Shown: one piece after another, positions 30,049-39,738 of the stretch
Numbering within the stretch: the first letter of the stretch is position 1
Layout of the letters: each line of letters starts with the position of its first letter
Source of the DNA: Hirudinaria manillensis
Taxonomy: Eukaryota > Annelida > Clitellata > Hirudinida > Hirudinidae
DNA: 64,000 nt
Direction of reading: 5' to 3'
NCBI GenBank assembly: GCA_034509925.1
Contig: JAVTLF010000020.1
Location: 1-64,000, forward strand
The notes under the pieces: model-generated
What the model saw: the letters and a program-made list of their open reading frames with translations, nothing else
The model's database searches: none
Told to the model about the DNA's origin: nothing
Translations under genes and position numbers: made by a program

Positions 30049-31532
30049 TGGGCGACCTCGAGCGTTACGCCAATCAACGCAGCCTGGACGTTACTAGAGC
30101 TCGACAACTCAAAAATGCGGTCAAGTCCGGTATTGTAGCGCGTACTACCAAGCCGGTTGAATTTGCAATAGGCGCGGGTATCACCGACCTTGCCCATAGT
30201 TGCGTAGAGTCTACCGCTCCAAGTAAGGCCGCCATCATCGGACCATCTCAGAGCCATAACCGGGCTGTCGGATATTTGGGGCGTCATACCACACTCAAAG
30301 TCTACACGCATCGACGAATAGGTTAGCGGCACAACTTGGGGCTCATTCGAAAATCGCCACTGCCTAACCCATGTCCTAGTCTTAGCGTAGTCTTGCCAGG
30401 AATTCAGCGTATACCTACCAACAATGTTATTGGTGCCGCTTGCAACTAAATTCATGCCCTGGAATGGTACGTGTATCGTTGCTGGGTGGGCTTTCTGGAT
30501 GCCATTGTCGAGCTCGGCGCGCTCGTGCCATTCCTGCTCTGTCACGTCATAGCACCACGTACGGCCCGCTTGCGGAAATGTTAGCAAGTAGAATAGGTGG
30601 CCGCCCTGGGCATACGTGCAAGCTACCGCCGCCTCAGGCGTTCCGTATGTCTCCCACTCATAGACTAACTCGGGCGGCGTTACGCTTTGTGCTTGGTAGC
30701 CGTTGGTTATATATGCGGCAACGTCACCACGCGCCGAGCGACCAAGCCACATAAGCGCGCCGCCGATAGTCTGAAGGCTCCAAGGCGCTAAGCATCCGAC
30801 CTCTAAGCTTACGCCGTCACGCCGCGCAAGAGGGAATGGGTACGTTCCGGCATCATACCAGACTTCACAACCAAGCGGAGAGAATAACCACACCTCTTGG
30901 TTGAGCTGCGCAACGGCATTAAGAGTGCCTAAGTGCAGACCAGCGACGCCGTACGACAAGCCAGATACCTTGGCTAAGTCATAAGAGTCTGTAGTCCATA
31001 CTTTGTTCGACGTGCGAGAAATAAACACGCCGTAGCCGTGCACCCAAGTTGCCATGTCCGCAGGGTACGGCTTGCCGTCCTCGCCTAGCACCTCGGCGTA
31101 AGTAAGCACCTTGGCGCTATCCGCTACGTCATAAGTATGGACGCGCCATGTGCTGCCATCGGCAACACCAACTTGAATACGCCCAGCACCCGCCGCAGTA
31201 GTTGCCGAGTCATTCACCACAAGGCTAGCCATGCCGATATAAGTGGTCTGTTGTGGATTAGTAGCTGTGACTGGCAGGACGCCACTCTTAGCCGCGTAAA
31301 GCGACGCGCCTGCCAAAACATACAGAGTATCTTGTGACGCGGCCATGGCTCGGATTGGCGTGCTACCCACCCGCATGTGCTCGACAATACCAGGGCACGA
31401 GTACAGGACGCCCGGTCCCTTTGAGCCATTTGTTTTGGCCTTCTCAGGGTACAGGTTGAGGCATTTAGAGTTAGTATATGCCAGTGAGCGGCCTTGGTAA
31501 CTACCGCCGATTATGTTATTCCGCACAAACAT
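30045..31532 (-). CDS. packaged DNA stabilisation / tail hub protein, P22 gp10-like (copy 1)
   Basis: 495 aa, close to P22 gp10 length. Beta-rich throughout, with the family-like N-terminus (RNNIIGGSYQGRSLAYTNSK, CLNLYPE) and a kinked repeat-like core (GALMWLGRSARGDVAAYI, WYDAGTYPFPLARRDG). It closes the portal channel after packaging and carries the tail tip. Order coat, connector, gp4-like, gp10-like agrees. The stop overlaps the next gene by 4 bp. Confidence 0.8.
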   Translation of the reverse strand: MFVRNNIIGGSYQGRSLAYTNSKCLNLYPEKAKTNGSKGPGVLYSCPGIVEHMRVGSTPIRAMAASQDTLYVLAGASLYAAKSGVLPVTATNPQQTTYIGMASLVVNDSATTAAGAGRIQVGVADGSTWRVHTYDVADSAKVLTYAEVLGEDGKPYPADMATWVHGYGVFISRTSNKVWTTDSYDLAKVSGLSYGVAGLHLGTLNAVAQLNQEVWLFSPLGCEVWYDAGTYPFPLARRDGVSLEVGCLAPWSLQTIGGALMWLGRSARGDVAAYITNGYQAQSVTPPELVYEWETYGTPEAAVACTYAQGGHLFYLLTFPQAGRTWCYDVTEQEWHERAELDNGIQKAHPATIHVPFQGMNLVASGTNNIVGRYTLNSWQDYAKTRTWVRQWRFSNEPQVVPLTYSSMRVDFECGMTPQISDSPVMALRWSDDGGLTWSGRLYATMGKVGDTRAYCKFNRLGSTRYNTGLDRIFELSSSSNVQAALIGVTLEVAQ

Positions 31533-32713
31533 TAGCGCGTGTTGTCTCGATAGATGTTATAGGTTGCGTTCGGCCGCCGCAGTAGTTGCCTGTCGTAATT
31601 TGCTTGCAAGTCCTGCTTATTCATCCGCTGCAACGCCGCTAAGCTTTCGGCAGCGCCAAGAGTCACGGCAGCGGGTACATCCCCCTGTCGATAGTACGGC
31701 CACAGCTCTTTACCAAGCGCGTAGAGCATAGCCTTTGTGTACCCAGGCGGAAGGGTAATTTCTTCGTCAAGCTTGGTTACGTCAAACGAAAGATATGCGT
31801 CAATCGTAAAGGTATACGTCGAGTCACTCGGCGTTGGGTACAGCCACACCTCAGAGTTGGGGTGATTTGCTCGGTAGTATGCCGTCGTTGGTATGTTTGA
31901 CTTAATAATTTTGGTATTTGCAATTTGGTTCCACGTTCCCAAGTCTACAATTTGAACCGGGAACCGCGTACCGTTGGCGTCAGTCACATACGCCGAATTT
32001 GGGCCACCCATAAGACCCGTTGGGCGGGTAACATGGTCTGACGCGGTATAGGTCGTCCCACTGTATACATAGGCTTGTTTCCACGAGCCATAAAACTTGT
32101 TGGATGCGCCGGATACCCACTCCACGGCATAAGTAACACCTACCATATTTGTGGTTGAGTATGGCGTGCCTGGTACTTGTGGCGGTCCTATGATTTTAAT
32201 TACCAGGTCTTCGTCTGGCTGAACGCCACGAAAATCAGATGAATCAACCTTTTTGAGGTATACAAGAGAATATAGTGGCAGATTTGGATATGGATACCCT
32301 ACTGGGCCACCGACAAATGCCGATGATATCGGTGGTACTGGCTCAGTTCTTCCGGGGTTATTGAGCGGGAAAATCAGGTTGTCAAATGGCTGGGCTGGGT
32401 CAAATCCAGTAGACCTGCCTAACATTATTTGATTACTAATTGTTCCTGAAGCCCACGGGCTGGCATAAACAGTGTTATAATATGGCGCGCTGCGACCAGG
32501 CCCATACTTATACACGCTCTGGTTAGCGTTGAGTTTAACCGTCAGCTCGCGCATGGCATAACACGCCAAGCTGTCAAGACTCCACTCCTCAAGGATGCCG
32601 TTTGCCACCTGCACACCACGGGCGGCGTCCGCGCTTCCAATTGCATTACCAGGCCCGAAAACTTGAATCAACTCAAACGCGGCCTGTAGAGTCTCGCGCA
32701 ACGTCATTGCCAT
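31532..32713 (-). CDS. tail accessory / head-closure protein, gp4-like with inserted domain (copy 1)
   Basis: 393 aa. The N-terminal 60 residues (AAFELIQVFGPGNAIGSADA, VQVANGILEEWSLD) and C-terminal 80 (LPPGYTKAMLYALGKELWPYYRQG) are helical and resemble the gp4 tail accessory factor that binds the portal; between them is a beta-rich insertion of about 200 residues, making the protein more than twice P22 gp4 size. Such longer forms are common in podoviruses. It abuts the gp10-like gene by one base. Confidence 0.75.
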   Translation of the reverse strand: MAMTLRETLQAAFELIQVFGPGNAIGSADAARGVQVANGILEEWSLDSLACYAMRELTVKLNANQSVYKYGPGRSAPYYNTVYASPWASGTISNQIMLGRSTGFDPAQPFDNLIFPLNNPGRTEPVPPISSAFVGGPVGYPYPNLPLYSLVYLKKVDSSDFRGVQPDEDLVIKIIGPPQVPGTPYSTTNMVGVTYAVEWVSGASNKFYGSWKQAYVYSGTTYTASDHVTRPTGLMGGPNSAYVTDANGTRFPVQIVDLGTWNQIANTKIIKSNIPTTAYYRANHPNSEVWLYPTPSDSTYTFTIDAYLSFDVTKLDEEITLPPGYTKAMLYALGKELWPYYRQGDVPAAVTLGAAESLAALQRMNKQDLQANYDRQLLRRPNATYNIYRDNTR

Positions 32714-32728
32714 GTGGTGCTCCTATGC

Positions 32729-32926
32729 TTAGTTAACGGTGATGTGCTTCACTTGCTGAACGCTCGGATTGCTCCAATCTTTTTCCCTACCTGCCTTAAT
32801 CTCGCGCATAATCGTAGCGCAAAACTCGGCAGCAATCGCCGAGGCGACGCGCGGACCTACAGCCACGCGCCGCCCCGTACGAGTATCATCCACAAAGACT
32901 TGGTAAAGGGCTTCGCGGACGAGCAT
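32729..32926 (-). CDS. small connector-region protein, 65 aa (copy 1)
   Basis: MLVREALYQVFVDDTRTGRR, then VGPRVASAIAAEFCATIMRE, a compact alpha/beta sequence. Six bases after the coat stop, before the gp4-like gene. Possibly a head-tail adaptor or decoration protein. No family recognised. Confidence 0.6.
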   Translation of the reverse strand: MLVREALYQVFVDDTRTGRRVAVGPRVASAIAAEFCATIMREIKAGREKDWSNPSVQQVKHITVN

Positions 32927-32932
32927 TGGTGA

Positions 32933-34108
32933 TTACCCAGTCAAGCGGACGCACATTTCAGGGTAGAACGTCGCGGTGCCGTAGAGAATATCAACACGAG
33001 TAGGGAACGCATCATTGTTGATATCATACGCGCGGACAACTCGCATAGAGATATCGCGGTAAGTCTCGCGAGCACCGATATCGACGCCTTGCGGCACGTC
33101 GAGCGGCACGCAAACAAGCCCGAAAGCCTCAGGCGTGAATGCGAGGTTTTGAGGGTAGCTACCGTTGGCAGCGCCACTCTTCACGGTGATTGCCGCGCTA
33201 GCCGCAGGGCTTGCCGTAACATTCTTCAAGCGTCCGGTCGGGTTAATGGCCGGATAAATGGGCAGGTTGACGGTCGCCGCAAGCGTAGTGTCTTGAGTAA
33301 CAACAAAGTTTTTCAAGACACCGGTGGACTGCAAGCTTTGCGGATTGACGCCGAAAACGCCAGCAATGGTGATAACGTCGCCTTTCTTCAAGGTTCCGCC
33401 AGCAGTCCAGCCCGACGTAGCAAGGCTGTTGCCGGTCTGACCCGCAGCTCCGACAATCGGAGTGCCCGCGTAGTTGCCCACGGTGTGAGTCGGCGCGTTC
33501 TGGTCAAGGTAAATCTCAAAGTTACCTATGTTGGTGAGGTAGCCTTTCAACGCAGGCTCGGCTACGCTCTGCACGTAGAGACTCTGCAAGCCGTTTGCTA
33601 TTTCCCAATACGCGGCGGGGCCGAGTACAAGACACCGATTGTCCTGGGGCGCGGCCTCGAGGTCAAGCATAAGGCCCGTCAACTTCACCGAGCTGTTGAA
33701 GTTATTGGGAGTGGTTCCAGGCGTTCCAACAATGTTTGGCACGTCTGAGTATCGCGAAGCAATGCTCTCGTCAATGGCGTTAGCAAGCCGCGCCATTGCT
33801 GGCCGCAGGTAGCGGTCAGACAACTCTTCGATAACAAGGGTTCGCTCAAGTGACGTGAAGTTAAAATCGACGTGTTTCTGTTGGTCCACAGTAATCGGCG
33901 TTGTTGCTTCCGTAGTGTCCTGCACGGCAAGCGCAGGGCCGGAGGCAACGTCATACTTGTTAGGCCGACGAACCTGGAAGGTCTGACCAATTTTGACAAA
34001 TTGATTTTCAAACTTGCGAGTAACTTTAGCGCCAAGAACAAGGTTGTTTTCAAGTATCGTCAGCGATTCCTTCGCGATGATACTCGGTGTTACAAGTGTA
34101 TTAGCCAT
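32933..34108 (-). CDS. major capsid protein, P22 coat-like HK97 fold
   Basis: 391 aa from ATG 34108 (MANTLVTPSIIAKESLTILE), with CGGAGATT just upstream; the longer frame to 34159 runs into the leader hairpin. The N-terminal segment with FENQFVKIGQTFQVRRPNKY and the later VRAYDINNDAFPTRVDILYG are typical of the P22 coat family. It builds the icosahedral shell together with the scaffold. In natural order the scaffold is upstream at 34232-35332. Only one coat gene is inside the window. Confidence 0.9.
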   Translation of the reverse strand: MANTLVTPSIIAKESLTILENNLVLGAKVTRKFENQFVKIGQTFQVRRPNKYDVASGPALAVQDTTEATTPITVDQQKHVDFNFTSLERTLVIEELSDRYLRPAMARLANAIDESIASRYSDVPNIVGTPGTTPNNFNSSVKLTGLMLDLEAAPQDNRCLVLGPAAYWEIANGLQSLYVQSVAEPALKGYLTNIGNFEIYLDQNAPTHTVGNYAGTPIVGAAGQTGNSLATSGWTAGGTLKKGDVITIAGVFGVNPQSLQSTGVLKNFVVTQDTTLAATVNLPIYPAINPTGRLKNVTASPAASAAITVKSGAANGSYPQNLAFTPEAFGLVCVPLDVPQGVDIGARETYRDISMRVVRAYDINNDAFPTRVDILYGTATFYPEMCVRLTG

Positions 34109-34135
34109 GATTGAATCTCCGAAAAGGTTGGAAAA

Positions 34136-34196
34136 GGTTGGGTGGGCGGCGTCATGCAATTATTCAATAATTTTAAGGACAGTCGCCCACCTAACC
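34136..34196. promoter_or_regulatory. long-stem hairpin in the coat gene leader
   Basis: GGTTGGGTGGGCG (34136-34148) pairs with CGCCCACCTAACC (34184-34196): 12 of 13 bp. The loop contains a further near-perfect palindrome AATTATTCAATAATT. It lies between the scaffold stop and coat ATG, so it may stabilise or punctuate coat mRNA. No T-run follows leftward, so simple termination is unlikely. Confidence 0.55.
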
Positions 34197-34198
34197 GC

Positions 34199-34228
34199 AG
34201 CATAGATACTGTATTTTTCAAAAGTCAA
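34199..34228 (-). promoter_or_regulatory. candidate coat-gene promoter
   Basis: Minus-strand TTGACT (34223-34228), 18 bp, TATGCT (34199-34204), 90 bp upstream of the coat ATG and just before the hairpin. It could boost coat expression within the late operon. The -10 is imperfect. Confidence 0.35.
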
Positions 34229-34231
34229 GCA

Positions 34232-35332
34232 TTATTTTCTACGAATAATCTTTTCGGCCCGTTTTTGGCCGTACATTTGCGCTGTACGTCGGGCTACATA
34301 TTCTTCTGTTGACTCCTGCTCAGGCGATTTCCGAGCCGATTGGCCTCGAGTGGTGCTGATAGGCTTCATGGGCGCTATCTTCTTCTCAGGCGGCGGGGCT
34401 TGTACGGGCTTGGCCTCGAGCGCCGGGGCCTGGTCTTCATGGCTTTGGGCATTGCTCAACTCTTGCTGAATCTGCCAGGCAATGACGCCGAGTTCTGCTG
34501 ATGCCTCTATGGGTGAAAGCGCGTCAATGCGGCGTGCTACCTCTGGATTTTGGCCTAGGTAATACAAAACGTCAGTACCAACCGGCGAGGTCGCTATTCG
34601 GTGGGCCATAACCTCATTAATAGGAAGGTTGGGGTTAAGCGCGACGGTCTGGAAGTCACTGTACCGCTGTGACGCCTCGGATATCTGCTGCTGCCAAGTA
34701 GCTTGGAGCTGTTGACGTGAAGCCGCAATAGCTGCATCGGCTTGCGCCGTCTTGAGTTGCCGAGAAACGTCCTGTTTCGTGTTTTCCGCTGACCACTCGG
34801 CCATCGCGGCGGCATATTCAGACGGCGCGTCAAACGCGTCACGAGTCGGCTTTGGCGCTGGCTTGTCGTCCTGCGTCACTTGCTGCTTAGCGCCTTCGAG
34901 CTGCGCTATGCGCTGGTAAGCAGTCTCTAGCTCTTTGGCGCGTTGCTCGGCGAGACTTTGCGCGGCGTCGCGCTTCTTAGCGAGTATTTGCTTTGACTCA
35001 TATGCACGGCCCAGGGCCTTTTTGTACCAGCGCCTTGTCTCGTCGTCCGGTATGCGGTCGTCGGAGTTGTCGGGCTTTTTCTCTTGGCCGTCGTCTTGGG
35101 CTTCAGTTGCCGCCTCAGGCTTGGCAGCGTCAAGCTTAGGTGTCTCCTCTTGGGCGGCTTCCTGCTTCGCCTCCTGCGCTTTGGGCTTGGCGTCGGATGC
35201 TCGCTTGACGTACTTGGAGCTGGGCGGCGCTGTAGTGTCTTGTACAGTTTCTTGTACTTCTGGCGCGGCGGTAACTGAGGCGTCGGTTGAAGTAGACAGC
35301 GCGGGGACATGGGAAATCGAGAATTGAGCCAT
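34232..35332 (-). CDS. scaffolding protein (copy 2)
   Basis: 366 aa, same length as copy 1 with scattered changes, for example FQT for FST near residue 227, a T/S change near 39 and a changed PVQAPPPEKKI segment near the C-terminus. The basic coat-binding end QKRAEKIIRRK is unchanged. In this position it is correctly followed by the coat gene, so the scaffold-coat junction is seen only here. Confidence 0.78.
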   Translation of the reverse strand: MAQFSISHVPALSTSTDASVTAAPEVQETVQDTTAPPSSKYVKRASDAKPKAQEAKQEAAQEETPKLDAAKPEAATEAQDDGQEKKPDNSDDRIPDDETRRWYKKALGRAYESKQILAKKRDAAQSLAEQRAKELETAYQRIAQLEGAKQQVTQDDKPAPKPTRDAFDAPSEYAAAMAEWSAENTKQDVSRQLKTAQADAAIAASRQQLQATWQQQISEASQRYSDFQTVALNPNLPINEVMAHRIATSPVGTDVLYYLGQNPEVARRIDALSPIEASAELGVIAWQIQQELSNAQSHEDQAPALEAKPVQAPPPEKKIAPMKPISTTRGQSARKSPEQESTEEYVARRTAQMYGQKRAEKIIRRK

Positions 35333-35338
35333 TTGGGG

Positions 35339-37582
35339 TTACTCCTTACGTTGTTGGTTTACGGGGTTAGGTTGTGCAACTTGCTGCTCTTGCTCGCGAG
35401 CTGTGCGCGTCACGTCATCACCTTGTGCAAGAGTTACGTCTACGAGTTTTGAAAGCTTTTCAAAGTCTAGCTTGTCGGTGCCGTGCTGGAATTGCTGCGT
35501 GACAGAGTAGATACGCGCCGCGAAGTCTCGGAGAATCTTTTCGCGGGCCACTTGGCGGTCAGCTTCGCGGTCTTGGAGCGCCGCTTGTAGTTGCTGGTTT
35601 TGGGCCTGCAAGCCTTGCATTGCCTGCTGCATTTGCTGCGCTTGGCTTTGGAGCTGCGTAAGGTAGCCTTGCACTTGTGGCGTTATGTCTTTGCGGTCAG
35701 GCTCGAGCACGTTGGGCGGAAGAGTCCGAGCTATACGCCGCGCTATGGCGTCACTTGAAGGCCAGTCCTGGGCCTTGACGATTAAATCACCGGCAACCTT
35801 AGCAATGTCAGGGTAGCTACGTGCAAGGGCCATCATTGCTTCGCGGTCTTCGATGCGCTTTGTAGCATGGCTTGGGCCAATGTCTACAGTGACTGAGTAC
35901 TTCCCAACTTTCGGATTGAATTTCTTCTGTAGGCTTCCGTCCTGGGCTTGAATCTCTGTATATGCCTTAGGTTGCGATAAGTCTATCTCAACCAGAGACT
36001 CGCCGCCGTCCTCATTCAACACTGACATATAGCGGCCAGACTCAAAAAGTTTAGGGGCCATGTCTATAATGCATATCGCAAGGTGCCGCTTAGTCCGCGC
36101 TAAGTTGTCGGCATAGTGGTAGTTGGTCAAATCACCAGAGCGGCGCAACTCCCTTATTGCCTTACCTGACTCGTCAATCATCCTCTCGCTAGGCGTCGAG
36201 TCAAAGCGTATGCCCGTTGTCGCCATCATGTCATTGGCCGCGCCCTCCTTAGCGCGAATAATTCCCTCAGGCGCAGCAGCAGGCGCAACACGTGTAGGAG
36301 GAGGCACGGCGACATTGCCCAGGGCCTGCGCTCGATACGTAAGCACAACGGGTGCGCCGCGATTGGCAGCTCGCCAGTGGTCTTCGTATCCCTTAATCTG
36401 CCCCTCGGCTATAATGTACGGAGCCTTCGGGACTAGGGCCACGGCCTCCGCCTCATTGCTTGTCCAGTAGTTGTACAGGCGCTGTGAGTCTTTCGCGAAA
36501 CGCGTTAGGCCGTAGTAGTAAGTCTGGCCTGCTATGTCCATTTCATTACCTACAACTGGAAACACAGGGATATAGCGCCCAGGCCACTCTTGCCGCTCAA
36601 GTATTTCCTTGGCCGTTGCCTTGTACTGCATGACGCGGCGGCGCTCGGCGTCACGCTCGGCGACTACGCGCAGCACGCCGGACGCTATGAGCTGGACTGT
36701 CTCTTGTGACAGCTCGTCTTCGTAGAGTGTCGTTCCGTTGCTTAGCTTGAGGAGTTTCGAGGTGTACTCCTCAACTTCGAAGTATTCAGCCACGCGCAAT
36801 GAATCATCTTTTATCCATTCTCTGTTAAGCGGATTGGCCGCCGCTGAATCCCAAGACATTGGGTCAGCGTCAGGATACATTTCCTCGAATTCTTCACGCG
36901 GCACCATGTCAGACACAAAGGCCCATTCACAGTCCGAACCATCCGGCTCGTTCGTGTATGGACTCATAAGCACAGAGAACGGATTCTTGATTCGCTTCAC
37001 GACAAGCCGCATGTCGAAGCTATCCGGCGCGTACTCAGTAACCAGGCGAAAGAAGCCTATGCCGGAAGTCACAGCGGACTCAAAAGCTGTATCGTAAGCT
37101 ACCTCTGCATTGCTGTCACGCTCAATGGCCCGTATCAATCCCTTGTATATGCGCGCTGCTTCAACATCGGTATCTGTCGATACTCCGACTATGTTAATGC
37201 CCGGCGAATTCATGCGCTGGTCATTGGTGAGTTGATGAATGAAAGTAGGCAGCTTATTAATCGTCAACGCAGGGCGGCCTGCATTTTGGCGGTCAGAAAT
37301 ATCAGCACTCGGCCACTGAACGCCTGCAACAAATTGCACATCGTCAAGCGCCTCCTTTTCGTTCTTCTCGTTTGCGGTATTGGCTAACGAGAACCGTTGC
37401 CGCATCCTCTGCAATAGCTCCTCGTCATCCTCTTTCGAGCGTCGATTCTTTCGGGGCCTCGCATCCGATGGGCTAGGTCGAGGCGCTGACGGACTAGACG
37501 CATCCGGGCCGCGTCGATTCATGCCGTTGGTTAGGTCTGGTAGTCCAGTTGGCGGGTTCTGGTGATTGGTCCGATAGTCCAT
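35339..37582 (-). CDS. portal protein (copy 2)
   Basis: 747 aa from ATG 37582 (MDYRTNHQ), GGGGTAATACT upstream. Differs from copy 1 at a handful of residues (RFSLANTAN for RFALANTAN; QVAQPNPVN for MVAQPNPVN), while synonymous third-position changes are frequent, showing purifying selection between two separate lineages. Confidence 0.9.
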   Translation of the reverse strand: MDYRTNHQNPPTGLPDLTNGMNRRGPDASSPSAPRPSPSDARPRKNRRSKEDDEELLQRMRQRFSLANTANEKNEKEALDDVQFVAGVQWPSADISDRQNAGRPALTINKLPTFIHQLTNDQRMNSPGINIVGVSTDTDVEAARIYKGLIRAIERDSNAEVAYDTAFESAVTSGIGFFRLVTEYAPDSFDMRLVVKRIKNPFSVLMSPYTNEPDGSDCEWAFVSDMVPREEFEEMYPDADPMSWDSAAANPLNREWIKDDSLRVAEYFEVEEYTSKLLKLSNGTTLYEDELSQETVQLIASGVLRVVAERDAERRRVMQYKATAKEILERQEWPGRYIPVFPVVGNEMDIAGQTYYYGLTRFAKDSQRLYNYWTSNEAEAVALVPKAPYIIAEGQIKGYEDHWRAANRGAPVVLTYRAQALGNVAVPPPTRVAPAAAPEGIIRAKEGAANDMMATTGIRFDSTPSERMIDESGKAIRELRRSGDLTNYHYADNLARTKRHLAICIIDMAPKLFESGRYMSVLNEDGGESLVEIDLSQPKAYTEIQAQDGSLQKKFNPKVGKYSVTVDIGPSHATKRIEDREAMMALARSYPDIAKVAGDLIVKAQDWPSSDAIARRIARTLPPNVLEPDRKDITPQVQGYLTQLQSQAQQMQQAMQGLQAQNQQLQAALQDREADRQVAREKILRDFAARIYSVTQQFQHGTDKLDFEKLSKLVDVTLAQGDDVTRTAREQEQQVAQPNPVNQQRKE

Positions 37583-37586
37583 AGTA

Positions 37587-38951
37587 TTACCCCGATAGCC
37601 AGCTTGCACCGTGCGGGTTTATGTATTGCGGCGTTGTGCTAATCGTCTTTAGCTCTCTATAGCTTAACGGCGGCGCTGTGTCATGCCCGACAACGAAAGT
37701 CCTAAGTGCGTCCGCCGCATGGCTTGAATCGTCATGTATCGGTTGCTTTGAGTAACCAGCACCAGGCTTGTTGACGTACCTATACCGGCGCAAGGCTTGC
37801 AGACCGTCGCTTACGTTGTTTCGTGCAAAGTACAGCTTATTGAAGCGGCTACGTACTAAGTCAATTGCCGGTAATAGGTCACCTCGAGGTACGACCTCAA
37901 CCGTAAAGCCTAAGCCGCGCAGCACCTCGGCTACTGAATCACCAGTCAATGCCTGATTCGCGGCGTCATGTGGCAGGTAACACGTTGCATACACGTAGGG
38001 CTTAGACTTTAGCTCGCGGGCATAGTCAGCCATTTTCAAGCCGCGACCCTCGAGGTAGTCAATAACTCGGTACTCATACCCGATGCATTGCACAAACCAA
38101 ATTGCGGTTGAGTCATGGTGCCCGAGGTCCCACCCGGTATAGACAGGCTCGCTTGCCTCGAAAGGTATGTTATCAAGTATGCGCCCGTTTTCGGTTGCGG
38201 CCACGAGCTCGGCACCATATACCGCACCCTCAGTTGCCGTGCGACACTCGCCCTCCCATATATTCGCGTATTCCTGGGGCTTAGTGCGTAGTGTCTCGTC
38301 TTTCTCTGCTATTAACTCGGCACTTAGCTTTATGTTGTCGCGCCAGGACAGCTTTAAACTCAAACAATTCGCGGGCTGATTAGTGACGAAACGCTCATAT
38401 ACCGGGTCAGTGTCGAGGTCCGGGTTCCACGTCATCCAAATCTCAGAGCCAGGCTTGCGAATGGTAGGGAGGAGTACTTTAAAGCTTGACTCCTTCACCA
38501 TTTGCGCCTCTTCAATCCATAGTATGTCGATTCCCTCGTAGCTCTTTATGGACTCAATGTTGCGCTCGAGGCCGACAAAGCTAAACACCGAGCCATTGAC
38601 GCCGCGTATATGTGACTTTTCGACGAGCCATCGCGCCTGAAGTCCGTATTCGTTAATAATCCGCACCAGCAGCTTATGGACTGACTCTTCTATTGAGTTT
38701 TGGTATTGCCGCGCACATAGGACGCCGATTGTCCTATTCATTGCCATTGTTATCAAGCCCATTGCTACTTGGTAACTCTTGCCGGAGCCGCGACCACCGC
38801 GCAATGACTTATAGCGCGTAGGAGTCATGAGGAATGGCTTGAATTTCTCGGTAAAGCACATCTCAACGTATGTCCTTCGCTGTGTCTGGTCCTCACTCTT
38901 AGGCCGAGAGCGCAGGGCGCGGCTTTTGCGATTGGTTAATACGCCCGTCAT
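37587..38951 (-). CDS. terminase large subunit (copy 2)
   Basis: 454 aa. Walker A, Walker B and nuclease acids are the same as in copy 1. Only a few conservative changes are seen (K/R near 73, K/S near 316, I/L near 357, N/H in the C-terminal INPHGASW). Four-base overlap with the small terminase. Confidence 0.95.
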   Translation of the reverse strand: MTGVLTNRKSRALRSRPKSEDQTQRRTYVEMCFTEKFKPFLMTPTRYKSLRGGRGSGKSYQVAMGLITMAMNRTIGVLCARQYQNSIEESVHKLLVRIINEYGLQARWLVEKSHIRGVNGSVFSFVGLERNIESIKSYEGIDILWIEEAQMVKESSFKVLLPTIRKPGSEIWMTWNPDLDTDPVYERFVTNQPANCLSLKLSWRDNIKLSAELIAEKDETLRTKPQEYANIWEGECRTATEGAVYGAELVAATENGRILDNIPFEASEPVYTGWDLGHHDSTAIWFVQCIGYEYRVIDYLEGRGLKMADYARELKSKPYVYATCYLPHDAANQALTGDSVAEVLRGLGFTVEVVPRGDLLPAIDLVRSRFNKLYFARNNVSDGLQALRRYRYVNKPGAGYSKQPIHDDSSHAADALRTFVVGHDTAPPLSYRELKTISTTPQYINPHGASWLSG

Positions 38952-39403
38952 TCTTCGCCCTTTTCATCGCTGCTAGGTGCGGCGAACGTAACGCGCACCT
39001 CGCCGATTGAGTCATGCATAACCGAAATACTAGACGCCGGTTGAGAAGACCATCCAGCTTGGCATTTCAGATAGAATATTTGGGCCGCCGTGTCGTTGTT
39101 AATTATAGCCTTGCGCAGCAACAAGCCAGCAACGACATTCACGGTCCGGTCGTGCCCAGTGTCGAGCTCGTTGGCGTAATGCTTGCGTAAAATGTTTTCG
39201 GGAATAGCCAACACGCGCGAAGTCCGCAGCGCGTTAAACCCAATCGCGGCGCATGTCACTATTTCAGCGGCCAGGCGCGGGTCTGGATGGCTTAGTGTCT
39301 TGTACACTGCTTTGGTTAACGGGAATTTAAGCGGCGGTAGGCCATGGTCTGGCATTGTCGCCAGTTCTGTCTCTTCTCTACTTAGTGTCTCTTTCTGGGC
39401 CAT
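38948..39403 (-). CDS. terminase small subunit (copy 2)
   Basis: 151 aa from ATG 39403, differing from copy 1 by about one residue (ANELDTG for ATELDTG). The open frame here begins only at 39451, which argues against the longer N-terminus possible in copy 1. Confidence 0.75.
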   Translation of the reverse strand: MAQKETLSREETELATMPDHGLPPLKFPLTKAVYKTLSHPDPRLAAEIVTCAAIGFNALRTSRVLAIPENILRKHYANELDTGHDRTVNVVAGLLLRKAIINNDTAAQIFYLKCQAGWSSQPASSISVMHDSIGEVRVTFAAPSSDEKGEE

Positions 39404-39415
39404 CGTCGAGCTAAT

Positions 39416-39460
39416 GGAAAATGCGCTGGGCCCAAGGTTGTGACGCCTCAAGCCCAGCGC
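39416..39460 (-). terminator. leftward hairpin before small terminase (copy 2)
   Basis: The same 9-bp arms (39423-39431 and 39452-39460), the same loop and the same ATTTTCC follow-on as in copy 1. Sequence just outside it has changed, so the hairpin itself is selected. Confidence 0.45.
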
Positions 39461-39477
39461 GGCGTGGTGCGGGTCAG

Positions 39478-39648
39478 TTAGACAGGCTTACCTTTGCGGC
39501 CCATAGTATGCGGGTCTTTGGGCGCGGAGGTAGGCATGGGCGCGGCAGGCTTAGCAGGACGCGCGCCGGTTCCGGCAGGCTTCCAGCCATGTTGAGACTT
39601 TGCTGCGCTTGGCTTCATGTACGGGCTTTTTGATGCTTTCGTGCTCAT
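39478..39648 (-). CDS. first late gene, 56-aa basic protein (copy 2)
   Basis: Same start, length and C-terminus (GRKGKPV) as copy 1, with changes such as QHGW for QSGW. Equal length with mostly silent or mild changes supports coding. First gene of the uninterrupted late operon that continues to 19820. Confidence 0.65.
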   Translation of the reverse strand: MSTKASKSPYMKPSAAKSQHGWKPAGTGARPAKPAAPMPTSAPKDPHTMGRKGKPV

Positions 39649-39681
39649 TGTTTTGTCTTCCTGTAGAGAGTGGATGAAAGA

Positions 39682-39738
39682 TGCATAGTTATGCAGGCTC
39701 TACAGGTATTGCTTGCATAATTATGCATCATTTATGCA
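39682..39738 (-). promoter_or_regulatory. three phased operators at the late promoter (copy 2)
   Basis: TGCATAGTTATGCA (39682-39695), TGCATAATTATGCA (39714-39727) and TGCATCATTTATGCA (39724-39738), all identical to copy 1 with the same spacing, although neighbouring bases differ. Confidence 0.65.

Noticed and set aside
33089..33748. 219-codon plus-strand frame opposite the coat gene
   Set aside because: No ribosome site, Arg/Ser-rich composition, and the coat frame on the other strand is clearly coding.
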